Of a DNA stretch of 64,000 bases, positions 52,526-61,253 are shown piece after piece. Position numbers and translations under genes: made by a program. Position 1 is the first letter of the stretch. Every line of letters starts with the position of its first letter. This stretch comes from Rhizobium terricola. Lineage in GTDB: Bacteria > Pseudomonadota > Alphaproteobacteria > Rhizobiales > Rhizobiaceae. The stretch is from assembly GCF_012927355.1 (NCBI RefSeq), contig NZ_JABBGK010000008.1:1-64000 (forward strand). Reading direction: 5' to 3'. The notes beneath the pieces were generated by a model. That model worked only from the letters and a program-made list of their open reading frames with translations, searched no databases and was not told the DNA's origin.

Positions 52526-53407
52526 TCAGCCCATGCGCTCGGAAGCGTAGGATCCGGGACTTGCCGGGAAAACGACGGTGCGGTTGCCGTTGATGAAGGT
52601 GCGGCGGTGGATATGCGCGTGGATCGCCCGGGAGAGCACCTGGGCCTCGACGTCACGGCCGATCGAGACATAGTCGTCCGCCGACTGGGCATGCGTGATG
52701 CGGGCGACGTCCTGCTCGATGATCGGACCTTCGTCGAGATCGGCAGTGACGTAGTGCGCCGTCGCGCCGATCAGCTTCACACCGCGCTCATAGGCCTGCT
52801 TGTAGGGGTTCGCCCCCTTGAAGGACGGCAGGAAGGAGTGGTGGATATTGATGATCCGGCCCGACATCTCGCGGCAGAGCGCGTCCGACAGGACCTGCAT
52901 GTAACGCGCCAGCACGACGAGCTCGGCGCCGGAGTCCCGGACGATCTGCAGGAGCCGGGCTTCCGCCTCGGGCTTGTTCTGCTTGGTGACGGGAACGTGG
53001 AAGAAGGGAATGTCGTGGTTCACCACGACCTTCTGGTAGTCGAGGTGGTTCGACACCACCGCGACGATGTCGATCGGCAGGGCGCCGATCCGCCAGCGGT
53101 AGAGAATATCGTTCAGGCAGTGCCCGAAGCGGGACACCATCAACACCACCTTCATCCGCGCATCGGCGTCATGAATGTCGAATTCCATGCCGAAGCGCTC
53201 GGCAATCGGTCGGAAACCCTCCGCGAGCACCGCCAGATCCTTGCCCTCCTCGGAGAGGAAGGAGACGCGCATGAAGAACTTGTCGCTTTCCAGATCGTCG
53301 AACTGGGAACTGTCGATCATGTAGCAACCTGCGTCGGCGAGGTAGCCGGAGATCGCGGCAACGATGCCCCGCGTGGTCGGGCAGGCGACGGTCAAGACGA
53401 ACTTCAT
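52526..53407 (-). CDS. purU: Formyltetrahydrofolate deformylase
   Basis: A 293-residue enzyme that hydrolyses 10-formyl-tetrahydrofolate to formate and tetrahydrofolate. N-terminal ACT domain (about 1-85: VACPTTRGIVAAISGYLADA) and C-terminal formyltransferase fold with the N-H-D triad N187, H189 (INIHHSFLPSFKG) and D225 (TADLDEGPII). It lies downstream of glnT on the same strand across a hairpin. Next to methylamine/sarcosine genes, it would release one-carbon units made by demethylation. Confidence 0.93.
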   Translation of the reverse strand: MKFVLTVACPTTRGIVAAISGYLADAGCYMIDSSQFDDLESDKFFMRVSFLSEEGKDLAVLAEGFRPIAERFGMEFDIHDADARMKVVLMVSRFGHCLNDILYRWRIGALPIDIVAVVSNHLDYQKVVVNHDIPFFHVPVTKQNKPEAEARLLQIVRDSGAELVVLARYMQVLSDALCREMSGRIINIHHSFLPSFKGANPYKQAYERGVKLIGATAHYVTADLDEGPIIEQDVARITHAQSADDYVSIGRDVEAQVLSRAIHAHIHRRTFINGNRTVVFPASPGSYASERMG

Positions 53408-53441
53408 GGAGATGTTCCTTCGGGTCTAGGAAGAGAAAGAA

Positions 53442-53463
53442 GGTCCCGGATTGCTCCGGGACC
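53442..53463 (-). terminator. Attenuator or terminator between glnT and purU
   Basis: An 8-bp stem GGTCCCGG/CCGGGACC with a six-base loop; on the minus strand it is followed by TTCTTTCTCTTCC. It lies 33 bp after the glnT stop. The pyrimidine run is interrupted, so read-through into purU is likely. Confidence 0.6.
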
Positions 53464-53495
53464 CAAAGTGCCTTCGAGAGAGGCTGGGGAAGTGG

Positions 53496-54803
53496 TTAGA
53501 TGTCAAGCGTGGTCTGGTGTTCCCAGGCCGTAAACTGCGAGCAGTAGGTGTTCCATTCGCCATGCTTGAGCTTGAGATAGGCGGCCGAAAATTCGGTGCC
53601 GAGGGCACCCTGCAGCCCCTCGTCCTCCTCATAGGCGCGCAGCGCGTCGAGCAGGTTGAGCGGCAGCTTCGGTGCGTCCTTGACCAGATGACCGTCGCGA
53701 TACATGTCGATGTCGTAGTGGACACCGGGATCAGCATTGGTCTTCAGGCCACTCAGGCCGGCGGCAATGATGATCGCCTGCAGGAGATAGGGGTTCACCG
53801 CACCGTCGGGCAGACGCAGCTCGAAACGGCCGGGGCCGGGAACACGCACCATGTGGGTGCGGTTGTTGCCGGTCCAGGTCACCGTGTTCGGTGCCCAGGT
53901 GGCGCCGGAGATCGTCCGCGGAGCGTTGATGCGCTTGTAGGAATTGACGGTCGGGTTGGTGACCGCGGCCAGAGCCGAGGCATGCTTCATGATGCCGCCG
54001 AGGAAAGTCTTGCCCTTGGCCGAGAGTCCGAACGGCATCGCCTTGTCGGCAAAGGCATTGGTTTTGCCGTCGATGTCCCAGACCGAGATGTGGGCATGGC
54101 AACCATTGCCGGTCAGGCCCTTGAACGGCTTCGGCATGAAGGTGGCGCGAAGCCCGTGCTTCTCGGCGACCGACTTCACCATGAACTTGAAGAAGGAATG
54201 CTTGTCGGCGGTCTTCAGCGCGTCGTCATATTCCCAGTTCATCTCGAACTGGCCGTTCGCGTCCTCATGGTCGTTCTGGTACGGCTTCCAGCCGAGCTCC
54301 AGCATGTAGTCGCAGATCTCGGCGATCACGTCGTAGCGGCGCATCAGCGCCTGCTGGTCGTAACAGGGCTTTTCGGCGTTATCGAACTCGTCGGAGATCT
54401 TCTCGCCGTCGGCGGAAATCAGGAAGAATTCCGGTTCGACGCCGGTCTTGACGCGAAGGCCCATTTCGGCGGCTTCCGCGACCAGCTTCTTCAGCACGAC
54501 GCGCGGGGCCTGCTCGACCGGCTTGTCATCCATGACGCAATCGGCAGCGACCCACGCGACATCCTTCTTCCACGGGAGCTGGATGACGGAGGACGGGTCC
54601 GGAACGGCAAAGAGGTCGGGATGGGCGGGCGTCAGGTCGAGCCAGGTGGCGAAACCGGCAAAGCCGGCTCCGTCCTTCTGCATGTCGGCGATCGCTTCAG
54701 CCGGCACCAGTTTGGCGCGCTGGGCGCCGAAGAGGTCGGTGTAGCTGATCATAAAATATTTGATGCCGCGCTCGGCGGCGAATTGCAAAAGATCCTGTGT
54801 CAC
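53496..54803 (-). CDS. glnT: GlnT-type glutamine synthetase family protein, possible gamma-glutamylmethylamide synthetase
   Basis: A 435-residue glutamine-synthetase-fold ligase, exactly the length of rhizobial GlnT. Motifs: VKTGVEPEFFLI (metal glutamates), DANGQFEMNWEYDDALKTADKHSFFKFMVKSVA split across the ATP/glutamate site, GNGCHAHISVWD, and RFELRLPDGAVNPYLLQA. GTG start 54803 with AGGGGA upstream. Proteins of this branch include GlnT and GmaS, which joins methylamine to glutamate; the mgs-like and sox-like genes beside it favour GmaS activity, but the amine specificity is not readable here. Confidence 0.85.
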   Translation of the reverse strand: MTQDLLQFAAERGIKYFMISYTDLFGAQRAKLVPAEAIADMQKDGAGFAGFATWLDLTPAHPDLFAVPDPSSVIQLPWKKDVAWVAADCVMDDKPVEQAPRVVLKKLVAEAAEMGLRVKTGVEPEFFLISADGEKISDEFDNAEKPCYDQQALMRRYDVIAEICDYMLELGWKPYQNDHEDANGQFEMNWEYDDALKTADKHSFFKFMVKSVAEKHGLRATFMPKPFKGLTGNGCHAHISVWDIDGKTNAFADKAMPFGLSAKGKTFLGGIMKHASALAAVTNPTVNSYKRINAPRTISGATWAPNTVTWTGNNRTHMVRVPGPGRFELRLPDGAVNPYLLQAIIIAAGLSGLKTNADPGVHYDIDMYRDGHLVKDAPKLPLNLLDALRAYEEDEGLQGALGTEFSAAYLKLKHGEWNTYCSQFTAWEHQTTLDI

Positions 54804-54842
54804 GTCGTTCCCCTGTATTTTTTGGATTGAGACACATGTTGA

Positions 54843-54880
54843 AGAAAAATGGCCGCCCCCTGGGAGGGAGGGGCGGCCAT
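54843..54880 (-). terminator. Intrinsic terminator between glxD and glnT
   Basis: An 11-bp perfect stem ATGGCCGCCCC/GGGGCGGCCAT with a ten-base loop; on the minus strand it is followed by TTTTTCTTC. It lies six bases after the glxD stop and 40 bp before the glnT start, so it should separate or attenuate the two units. Confidence 0.85.
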
Positions 54881-54885
54881 CGGTG

Positions 54886-56214
54886 TTAGAAACTTCCCTT
54901 GCCGGGGTACCAGCTGGTGCCGGCAAGCGGCACCTGGGCCATCGCCGCGGCTTCCATGGTGAGCGCGCAGAGGTCTTCCGGCTCCAGGTTGTGCAGCTTG
55001 TTCTTGCCGCAGGCCCGCGCGATCGTCTGCGCCTCGAGCGTCATCACCTTGAGGTAGTTGGCGAGGCGGCGGCCGGCGAGCTCCGGATCGAGGCGCTTGG
55101 CGAGCTCCGGATCCTGGGTCGTGATGCCGGCCGGGTCCTTGCCCTCGTGCCAGTCATCATACGCGCCGGCGGTCGAGCCGAGCTTCCGGTACTCGTCTTC
55201 CCAGTGCGGATCATTGTCGCCGATGGCGACCAGCGCGGCGGTGCCGATCGACACCACGTCCGCACCCAGCGCCAGTGCCTTGGCGACGTCGGCACCGGAC
55301 CGGATACCGCCGGACACGATGAGCTGCACCTTGCGGTGCATGCCGAGGTCCTGAAGCGCCTGGACGGCCGGGCGAATGCAGGCGAGCGTCGGCATGCCGA
55401 CATTCTCGATGAAGACGTCCTGCGTCGCCGCCGTTCCGCCCTGCATGCCGTCGAGCACGACGACGTCGGCGCCGGCCTTCACGGCCAGCGCCGTGTCGTA
55501 ATAGGGGCGCGCCCCGCCGACCTTCACGTAGATCGGCTTCTCCCAGTCGGTGATCTCGCGCAGTTCTAGGATCTTGATTTCCAGGTCGTCCGGGCCGGTC
55601 CAGTCGGGATGGCGGCAGGCGGAACGCTGGTCGATGCCCTTCGGCAGGTTGCGCATCTGCGCCACGCGGTCGGAGATCTTCTGGCCGAGCAGCATGCCGC
55701 CGCCGCCGGGCTTCGCGCCCTGGCCGACCACGACCTCGATCGCATCGGCGCGCCGCAGATCCTTCGGGTTCATGCCGTAGCGCGACGGCAGGTACTGGTA
55801 GACCAGTTTCTCCGAATGGCCGCGCTCTTCGTTCGTCATGCCGCCGTCGCCGGTGGTGGTCGACGTGCCGGCAAGCGTGGCGCCGCGGCCGAGCGCTTCC
55901 TTGGCATTGCCGGATAGCGCGCCGAAGCTCATGCCGGCAATGGTGATCGGGATCTTCAGCTCGATCGGTTTCTTGGCAAAGCGCGTGCCGAGCACGACCG
56001 AGGTGTCGCACTTCTCGCGATAGCCTTCGAGTGGATAGCGCGAGATCGATGCACCGAGGAACAGGAGATCGTCGAAATGCGGAACCTTGCGCTTCGTGCC
56101 ACCGCCGCGGATGTCGTAGATGCCGGTGGCGGCTGCGCGCCGGATCTCGGCGAGCGTATAGTCGTCGAAGGTGGCAGACTTGCGCGGCGGGGTGTTCGGG
56201 TTGTGGTAGCTCAT
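54886..56214 (-). CDS. glxD: FMN-binding glutamate synthase family protein (GlxD/MgsC-like)
   Basis: A 442-residue protein equal to the FMN and iron-sulfur central domain of glutamate synthase. The barrel shows PITIAGMSFGALSGNAKEALGRGA, GTSTTTGDGGM, GQGAKPGGGGMLLGQKI, VKVGGARPYYDTALAVKAGADV and VSGGIRSGADVAKALALGADVVSIGTAALVAIG. C-terminal cysteines occur in RACGKNK and DLCAL. In methylamine users the homologue MgsC makes N-methylglutamate. It follows glxC by 14 bp. Confidence 0.88.
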   Translation of the reverse strand: MSYHNPNTPPRKSATFDDYTLAEIRRAAATGIYDIRGGGTKRKVPHFDDLLFLGASISRYPLEGYREKCDTSVVLGTRFAKKPIELKIPITIAGMSFGALSGNAKEALGRGATLAGTSTTTGDGGMTNEERGHSEKLVYQYLPSRYGMNPKDLRRADAIEVVVGQGAKPGGGGMLLGQKISDRVAQMRNLPKGIDQRSACRHPDWTGPDDLEIKILELREITDWEKPIYVKVGGARPYYDTALAVKAGADVVVLDGMQGGTAATQDVFIENVGMPTLACIRPAVQALQDLGMHRKVQLIVSGGIRSGADVAKALALGADVVSIGTAALVAIGDNDPHWEDEYRKLGSTAGAYDDWHEGKDPAGITTQDPELAKRLDPELAGRRLANYLKVMTLEAQTIARACGKNKLHNLEPEDLCALTMEAAAMAQVPLAGTSWYPGKGSF

Positions 56215-56228
56215 CTCGGGATCCCCGC

Positions 56229-56915
56229 TCAGTAGGCTTCGGCGTTGTCGATGTTGAAGTTGTAGAGCTTGCGGGCAGAGCCGTAGCGCTTGAACTCCTC
56301 GGGCTTGACGTCCTTGACGCCGGCTTTTTCCAGAAGCTCGGCAAGCTTCTCGAGATGTTCCGGCCGCATGTCCTTCTGGATGCAGTCGGCCCCGAGGCTC
56401 TTGACCGAACCGCGTACGAATAGCTTCGCTTCGTAGAGACTGTCGCCGAGCGCTTCACCCGCATCGCCGAGCACGACGAGATGGCCGGACTGTCCCATGA
56501 AAGCCGACATGTGGCCGATCGAACCGTGCACCACGATGTCGATCCCCTTCATCGAGATGCCGCAGCGTGAGGCCGCATTGCCCTTGATGACGAGCAGACC
56601 GCCCTGTCCGGTGGCGCCCGCATACTGGCTGGCGTCGCCTTCGATGACGACCGTGCCGGACATCATGTTTTCGGCGACCCCCGGGCCGGCCGAGCCATGA
56701 ACGGTGATCATGCCGCCATCGTTCATGCCGGCACAGTAATAACCGACGGACCCGCGCACTTCGACGGTCACGGGGCTGTCGATACCGACGGCAACCGCAT
56801 GGCTGCCGCGCGGATTGACGACCTCGAAGGCCGTGTCGTTGGCGCCGGAGCCGAGATTGTGGAGGGCGCTGTTGAGCTCGCGGAGGGGGGTTTGGGAGAG
56901 GTCGAATACGGGCAT
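56229..56915 (-). CDS. glxC: Glutamate synthase alpha C-terminal (GXGXG) domain protein (GlxC/MgsB-like)
   Basis: A 228-residue right-handed beta-helix protein corresponding to the GXGXG domain of glutamate synthase. Regular turns are seen in VEVRGSVGYYCAGMNDGG, GTVVIEGDASQYAGATGQGG and KGIDIVVHGSIGHMSAFMG. Start at ATG 56915; the ribosome-binding site is weak. It sits between glxB and glxD, so the three proteins reconstitute a split glutamate-synthase-like enzyme. Confidence 0.87.
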   Translation of the reverse strand: MPVFDLSQTPLRELNSALHNLGSGANDTAFEVVNPRGSHAVAVGIDSPVTVEVRGSVGYYCAGMNDGGMITVHGSAGPGVAENMMSGTVVIEGDASQYAGATGQGGLLVIKGNAASRCGISMKGIDIVVHGSIGHMSAFMGQSGHLVVLGDAGEALGDSLYEAKLFVRGSVKSLGADCIQKDMRPEHLEKLAELLEKAGVKDVKPEEFKRYGSARKLYNFNIDNAEAY

Positions 56916-56949
56916 GGAGTTCGGACTTTCTTCGTGAAGGACGGACGCC

Positions 56950-57855
56950 TCAGGCGACCTTCTCGTGATCCCAGAAATAGACGGTGGCGGGCTCGGGCTC
57001 CCAGACCCGGGCATTCTCGATGCCCGGCAGGTTGACCAGCGCGCGATATTCGGAGCCGAAGGCGACATACTGGTCGGTTTCAGCCATGACCGCAGGCTTG
57101 CAGGCGATCGGATCGCGCACGACGCCGAAACCGGACTTGGTGCCGACGACGAAGGTGAAGAACCCGTCGAGGTCGTCGAGCGCGCCGGTGAGCGCCTGTC
57201 CGAGATCCTTGCCCTTGGCCATTTCGGCCGTGAGGTAGGCGGCAGCGACTTCAGAGTCGTTCTGCGTCTCGAAGGTCATGCCTTCGCGGATCAGCTCGCG
57301 GCGCAGGTTGTTGTGGTTGGACAGCGAACCGTTGTGCACGAGGCACTGGTCGGACCCGGTGGAAAACGGATGGGCGCCGAGCGTCGTGACCGCGCTTTCG
57401 GTTGCCATACGGGTGTGACCGATACCGTGGCTACCGCCCATGGCGCGCACCTCGAAACGGGCGACCACGTCCTTCGGCAGGCCGATCTCCTTGAAGATCT
57501 CGACGCTTTCGCCCGAACCCATGACGCGGATGTTCGGGCGGATCTCGGCGAGCAGGTCGCGGATCCCGGCGAGCTTCGCGGCATCGATCTCGATCACCGC
57601 ATGCGTGCTCTTGACCTGGACCGAGGCCGAAATGCCGGCCTGCTTCAGCGCGGTTTCGAGGCCGGCGAAATCCCCTTCTGGATCCGCGGACTGGACCGTC
57701 ACCTTGGCCTTGCCGGCCGCCGCGCCGCCGTAGATGGCGATGCCCGCAGAATCCGGACCGCGGTCGGTCATGGTGATCAACATGTCCGAGAGCAGCGCTC
57801 CGAGCTGAGGCTCCAGACTCTTGTCCTTCAGGAACAATCCAACAATGCCGCACAT
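56950..57855 (-). CDS. glxB: Class II glutamine amidotransferase domain protein (GlxB/MgsA-like)
   Basis: A 301-residue Ntn-type amidotransferase. The N-terminal CGIVGLF puts the nucleophile Cys at residue 2 after the start methionine; ITMTDRGPDSAGIAIYGG, GHTRMATESAVTTLGAHPF and QCLVHNGSLSNHNNLRREL are the glutamine-site motifs. Start at ATG 57855 because maturation must expose Cys2. It heads the glxBCD operon, downstream of an XRE-cupin regulator on the same strand. It would feed ammonia or a methylamino group to GlxCD. Confidence 0.88.
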   Translation of the reverse strand: MCGIVGLFLKDKSLEPQLGALLSDMLITMTDRGPDSAGIAIYGGAAAGKAKVTVQSADPEGDFAGLETALKQAGISASVQVKSTHAVIEIDAAKLAGIRDLLAEIRPNIRVMGSGESVEIFKEIGLPKDVVARFEVRAMGGSHGIGHTRMATESAVTTLGAHPFSTGSDQCLVHNGSLSNHNNLRRELIREGMTFETQNDSEVAAAYLTAEMAKGKDLGQALTGALDDLDGFFTFVVGTKSGFGVVRDPIACKPAVMAETDQYVAFGSEYRALVNLPGIENARVWEPEPATVYFWDHEKVA

Positions 57856-57948
57856 GGCTGCCATCTCCATTTCTCGATGGAGACAGGGGTAACAGCAGCT
57901 CTAGCGGAAATCAATCTGTAAGAATAAATTTTTCCTACGAAGCAATTT

Positions 57949-58605
57949 TCATTGTTGTGAATAGGAGATGATCGACAGGTAGCGGGCCGGCAGTTTCACC
58001 AGCTGCTCGGGGCCATGCGGAGCATCGGCATCGAAGAACAGGCTGTCTCCCGGCTGCATCCGGTAGAGGCTCTCGCCGTGCCGATAGACCACCTCGCCTT
58101 CGAGCATATAGAGGAACTCCATCCCCTCGTGCTGGAAGGTCGGAAAGATGTCGGATTCCGCATTGAGGGTGATGAGATAGGGCTCGACCGCGACACCGGA
58201 GGTGTTGTTCTCGATATGGCCGAGCAGGCTATAGTGGTGGCCGGCCCGCGTCCCGCGCCGCTCGATGTTGACCCCTTCGCCCGCCTTGACGAAACTGGCG
58301 CTGCGCGGCTCCTCGTAGCCACGGAAAAAGGCAGTGATCGGCACGCTCAACGCCTTGGAAAGCGCCTGGAGTGTGCTGAGCGACGACGAGATATTGCCGT
58401 TCTCGATCTTCGACAGCATCCCGACTGACATGCCGGTGGCGGCGGCGAGATCGGCGACCGTCAACCCGAGTTTCTTGCGATAGGTCCGAACCTCGTGCCC
58501 GATCGCCATCTCCAGATTGTTGGCCCGCGGCTCGCGGACAGCATGCGGATCCTGAGCCAGAACCGCCTTTGCCGTCTTCGCCGATTTGTTGCTGTCCGCC
58601 GTCAT
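57949..58605 (-). CDS. XRE-family regulator with cupin sensor domain
   Basis: A 218-residue regulator. HTH at about 36-90 (GHEVRTYRKKLGLTVADLAA, GMLSKIENGNISSSLSTLQA) and a cupin barrel at about 145-212 (FQHEGMEFLYMLEGEVVYRH, MQPGDSLFFDADAPHGPE). ATG 58605, with AGGAG upstream; a longer frame enters the next gene. Such proteins respond to amines or amino acids. It lies 93 bp before glxB on the same strand and probably controls the glx and sox genes. Confidence 0.88.
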   Translation of the reverse strand: MTADSNKSAKTAKAVLAQDPHAVREPRANNLEMAIGHEVRTYRKKLGLTVADLAAATGMSVGMLSKIENGNISSSLSTLQALSKALSVPITAFFRGYEEPRSASFVKAGEGVNIERRGTRAGHHYSLLGHIENNTSGVAVEPYLITLNAESDIFPTFQHEGMEFLYMLEGEVVYRHGESLYRMQPGDSLFFDADAPHGPEQLVKLPARYLSIISYSQQ

Positions 58606-58654
58606 CCGTCCCTCGCTCCTCGTGCGGGGCCATGCCCTGCCCGCTTCTTCCGAA

Positions 58655-59614
58655 CTACGATCTAGCGGATTTCGGTCGAATGCCAAAACGCTGTTTGTAG
58701 GCCCGCGAAAAATGCGACGCACTCGAAAAACCCGTGGCAAAGGCGACCTCGGAGATCGCGAGCGGGCTCTGTTCCAGCAGCCTGCGGGCATGGGCAAGCC
58801 GGACGTCGCGATAGGTCTCGAGGAAACCCTGTGCCATCTGCTCGGCAAAGAGCCGGTCGAGATGGCGCGGGCTGATGCCTGCCAGACGGGCCATGTCCTT
58901 GCGGCTCAAGGGATGCTCGATCGTCGTCTCCATCGTCTCGAGGACGGTGACCAGCGCCGGATGGCGGGTGCCGAAGCGCTCGACCGAAGAGCCGCGCTGC
59001 GGGCCGCCGGGCTCGGCGATGGCGGTGTGCAGATACCAGTCGCTGACCCGCCGCGCGAAGGCCGATCCCATGCGCTCGGAGATCAGCGCATGCATCATGT
59101 CGAGCGGCGCCACGCCACCGCCGCAGGTGATGCGATCGCCGTCCAGCACATAGCGCGCCTGGCGGGGAGCAAGGTGAGGAAAGGCCTCGGCAAGTGCCGG
59201 CGCATGTTCCCAGTGGATGGTGAAATCGCGCCCGTCAAGCAGGCCGGCGGCGGCAAGCAGGAACGAACCGCTCGAAATGCCGCCGATGCGCACACCCTGC
59301 CGCCCCAGACGACGCAGGGTCGGAAAGATCGCGGACGCCGACCGCCAGTCCGAAGGATTGCCGCCCGCCACGACGAAGATCGTGTGGCAACGCGCGCCTT
59401 CTTCCGCGAGGTCACCACACGGAATGGCAAGGCCGGAGGAACTGACCACGTCCGAGCCGTCGCACGACAGGGGCTTCACGGAGAAGAGTTTGGTTTGCGC
59501 GATCAGGTTGGCGGCGCGCAGGGGCTCGGTAGCGGACGCATAGGACATCAGCGCGAAATTGGGCACGAGGACGAAGCCATAGCCATGGGTCGACGACGAG
59601 AGGCTTTCCGACAT
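58655..59614 (-). CDS. glxA: GlxA-family AraC regulator with DJ-1/GATase1-like domain
   Basis: A 319-residue regulator. The N-terminal 190 residues are a catalytically inactive amidotransferase-like sensor (YGFVLVPNFALMSYASATEPLR is its start, split here in meaning into sensor strand and helix); the C-terminal AraC domain has LSRKDMARLAGISPRHLDRLF and EVAFATGFSSASHFSRAYKQRFG. This family includes regulators of carnitine, betaine and dimethylglycine/sarcosine use. It is divergent from soxB, 94 bp away. Confidence 0.9.
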   Translation of the reverse strand: MSESLSSSTHGYGFVLVPNFALMSYASATEPLRAANLIAQTKLFSVKPLSCDGSDVVSSSGLAIPCGDLAEEGARCHTIFVVAGGNPSDWRSASAIFPTLRRLGRQGVRIGGISSGSFLLAAAGLLDGRDFTIHWEHAPALAEAFPHLAPRQARYVLDGDRITCGGGVAPLDMMHALISERMGSAFARRVSDWYLHTAIAEPGGPQRGSSVERFGTRHPALVTVLETMETTIEHPLSRKDMARLAGISPRHLDRLFAEQMAQGFLETYRDVRLAHARRLLEQSPLAISEVAFATGFSSASHFSRAYKQRFGIRPKSARS

Positions 59615-59644
59615 GGCCCGAACTTATCTCTATTCGTCCCATTT

Positions 59645-59662
59645 ATGCAATTCTCTTCGCAT
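59645..59662. promoter_or_regulatory. Weak ATGC/GCAT dyad in the glxA-soxB promoter region
   Basis: ATGC (59645-59648) and GCAT (59659-59662) are inverted with a ten-base spacer, in the 94-bp region between the divergent glxA and soxB genes. Short arms make this a low-confidence operator candidate. Confidence 0.25.
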
Positions 59663-59708
59663 GTTCCGCCGTACCGTCAGGATCTCCTCAAATCAGCAGG
59701 CAGCCCTG

Positions 59709-60959
59709 ATGCGTTACTCCGCCCTATCGATCTTTCTCAACGGCCTTCGCGGCAACAGGAACTGGGCGGCCCATTGGCGCCAGCCGGATCCGAAGCCGCA
59801 TTATGACGTGGTGATCGTCGGTGGCGGCGGTCATGGCCTGTCGACCGCTTACTACCTGTCGAAGGTCTTCGGCATCAGGAACATCGCCGTCGTCGAGAAG
59901 GGTTACATCGGCTCAGGCAATGTCGGCCGCAACACGACGATCATCCGCTCGAACTACCTTCTTCCCGGCAACAACCCCTTCTACGAACTGTCGATGAAGC
60001 TCTGGGAGGGCCTGGAGAAGGATTTCAACTTCAACGCCATGGTCTCCCAGCGCGGCGTTCTGAACCTCTATCACTCCGACGCCCAGCGCGATGCCTATAC
60101 CCGCCGCGGCAATGCCATGCGGCTGCATGGAGTAGACGCCGAATTGCTCGATCGCGAAGCGGTCAAGGCGAAGCTGCCCTTTCTCGATTATGAGAATGCG
60201 CGTTTTCAGATCCAGGGCGGCCTGCTGCAGCGCCGCGGTGGCACGGTCCGTCATGACGCCGTCGCCTGGGGTTATGCCCGCGGCGCCGACACCCATGGCG
60301 TCGACATCATCCAGAATTGCGAAGTGACCGGGATCCGCCGCGAAAACGGCAAGGCCGTCGGCGTGGAGACGACCCGCGGCTTCATCGGCTGCACCAAGCT
60401 TGCATTGGCCGCCGCCGGCAATTCCTCGCGGGTCGCCGAAATGGTCGATCTCAAGCTGCCGATCGAGAGCCATGTCCTGCAGGCCTTCGTTTCCGAGGGC
60501 CTGAAACCCTTCATCGACTGCGTCGTCACCTTCGGCGCCGGGCATTTCTATGTCTCGCAATCCGACAAGGGCGGCCTCGTCTTCGGCGGCGACATCGACG
60601 GCTATAACTCCTATGCCCAGCGCGGCAATCTCGCGACCGTCGAGCATGTCGCGGAAGCCGGCAAGGCGATGATCCCGGCCCTGTCGCGCATTCGCGTCCT
60701 GAGATCCTGGGGCGGCATCATGGACATGAGCATGGACGGCTCGCCGATCATCGACAGGGTCCATCTCGACAACCTCTACCTGAACTCCGGCTGGTGCTAC
60801 GGCGGTTTCAAGGCCACGCCGGCCTCCGGCTACTGCTTTGCCCACCTGATCGCCCGCGACGAGCCGCACGAGACGGCACGCGCCTTCCGCCTCGACCGGT
60901 TCCGCCGCGGCTACCTGATCGACGAAAAGGGCCAGGGCGCCCAGCCGAACCTTCACTGA
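59709..60959 (+). CDS. soxB: Sarcosine oxidase beta subunit family (SoxB; MgdA-like)
   Basis: A 416-residue FAD enzyme, the usual SoxB length. The dinucleotide motif VVIVGGGGHGLSTAYYL is near residue 40, and H182 in TVRHDAVAWGYARGA corresponds to the site of covalent FMN attachment. NTTIIRSNYLLPGN and WCYGGFKATPASGYCFAHLI are also family-typical. ATG 59709 is chosen; upstream in-frame sequence is not conserved-looking. It opens the soxBDA(G) operon. The same subunit occurs in N-methylglutamate dehydrogenase as MgdA. Confidence 0.9.
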   Translation: MRYSALSIFLNGLRGNRNWAAHWRQPDPKPHYDVVIVGGGGHGLSTAYYLSKVFGIRNIAVVEKGYIGSGNVGRNTTIIRSNYLLPGNNPFYELSMKLWEGLEKDFNFNAMVSQRGVLNLYHSDAQRDAYTRRGNAMRLHGVDAELLDREAVKAKLPFLDYENARFQIQGGLLQRRGGTVRHDAVAWGYARGADTHGVDIIQNCEVTGIRRENGKAVGVETTRGFIGCTKLALAAAGNSSRVAEMVDLKLPIESHVLQAFVSEGLKPFIDCVVTFGAGHFYVSQSDKGGLVFGGDIDGYNSYAQRGNLATVEHVAEAGKAMIPALSRIRVLRSWGGIMDMSMDGSPIIDRVHLDNLYLNSGWCYGGFKATPASGYCFAHLIARDEPHETARAFRLDRFRRGYLIDEKGQGAQPNLH

Positions 60960-60980
60960 TTTCTCCGGAAGCAAAACGAC

Positions 60981-61253
60981 ATGGCAAGCCGCATTCCCTG
61001 CCCCCATTGCGGGCTCCGACCCAAGGAAGAATTCACCGTCAAGGGCGCCGCACTCGCCCGCCCGGCCCCGGACGCCGGCGAGGACGCCTGGTACGACTAC
61101 GTCTACCTGCGTGACAATCCGCGCGGTGCCTATGAGGAATACTGGCACCACACCTCCGGTTGCCGCCGCTGGCTGGTCGTTTCCCGCGACACCGCCACGC
61201 ACGAAATCCACGGCAGCCGCGACGCCGCCGACAAGACGAAGGTGAACGCATGA
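60981..61253 (+). CDS. soxD: Sarcosine oxidase delta subunit family (SoxD; MgdB-like)
   Basis: A 90-residue zinc protein. The ligands are C7 and C10 (IPCPHCGLR) and H57 and C61 (HHTSGCRRW), with the spacing of known SoxD. EEYWHHTSGCRRWLVVSRDT is the family core. It overlaps soxA by four bases. It stabilises the alpha/beta subunit complex and has no catalytic site of its own. Confidence 0.92.
   Translation: MASRIPCPHCGLRPKEEFTVKGAALARPAPDAGEDAWYDYVYLRDNPRGAYEEYWHHTSGCRRWLVVSRDTATHEIHGSRDAADKTKVNA

Noticed and set aside
50524-52692. A 722-codon minus-strand frame opposite the potB/potC/SDR genes
   Set aside because: The product is rich in Arg, Asp, Gly and His with no recognisable motif, and three well-supported genes occupy the other strand.
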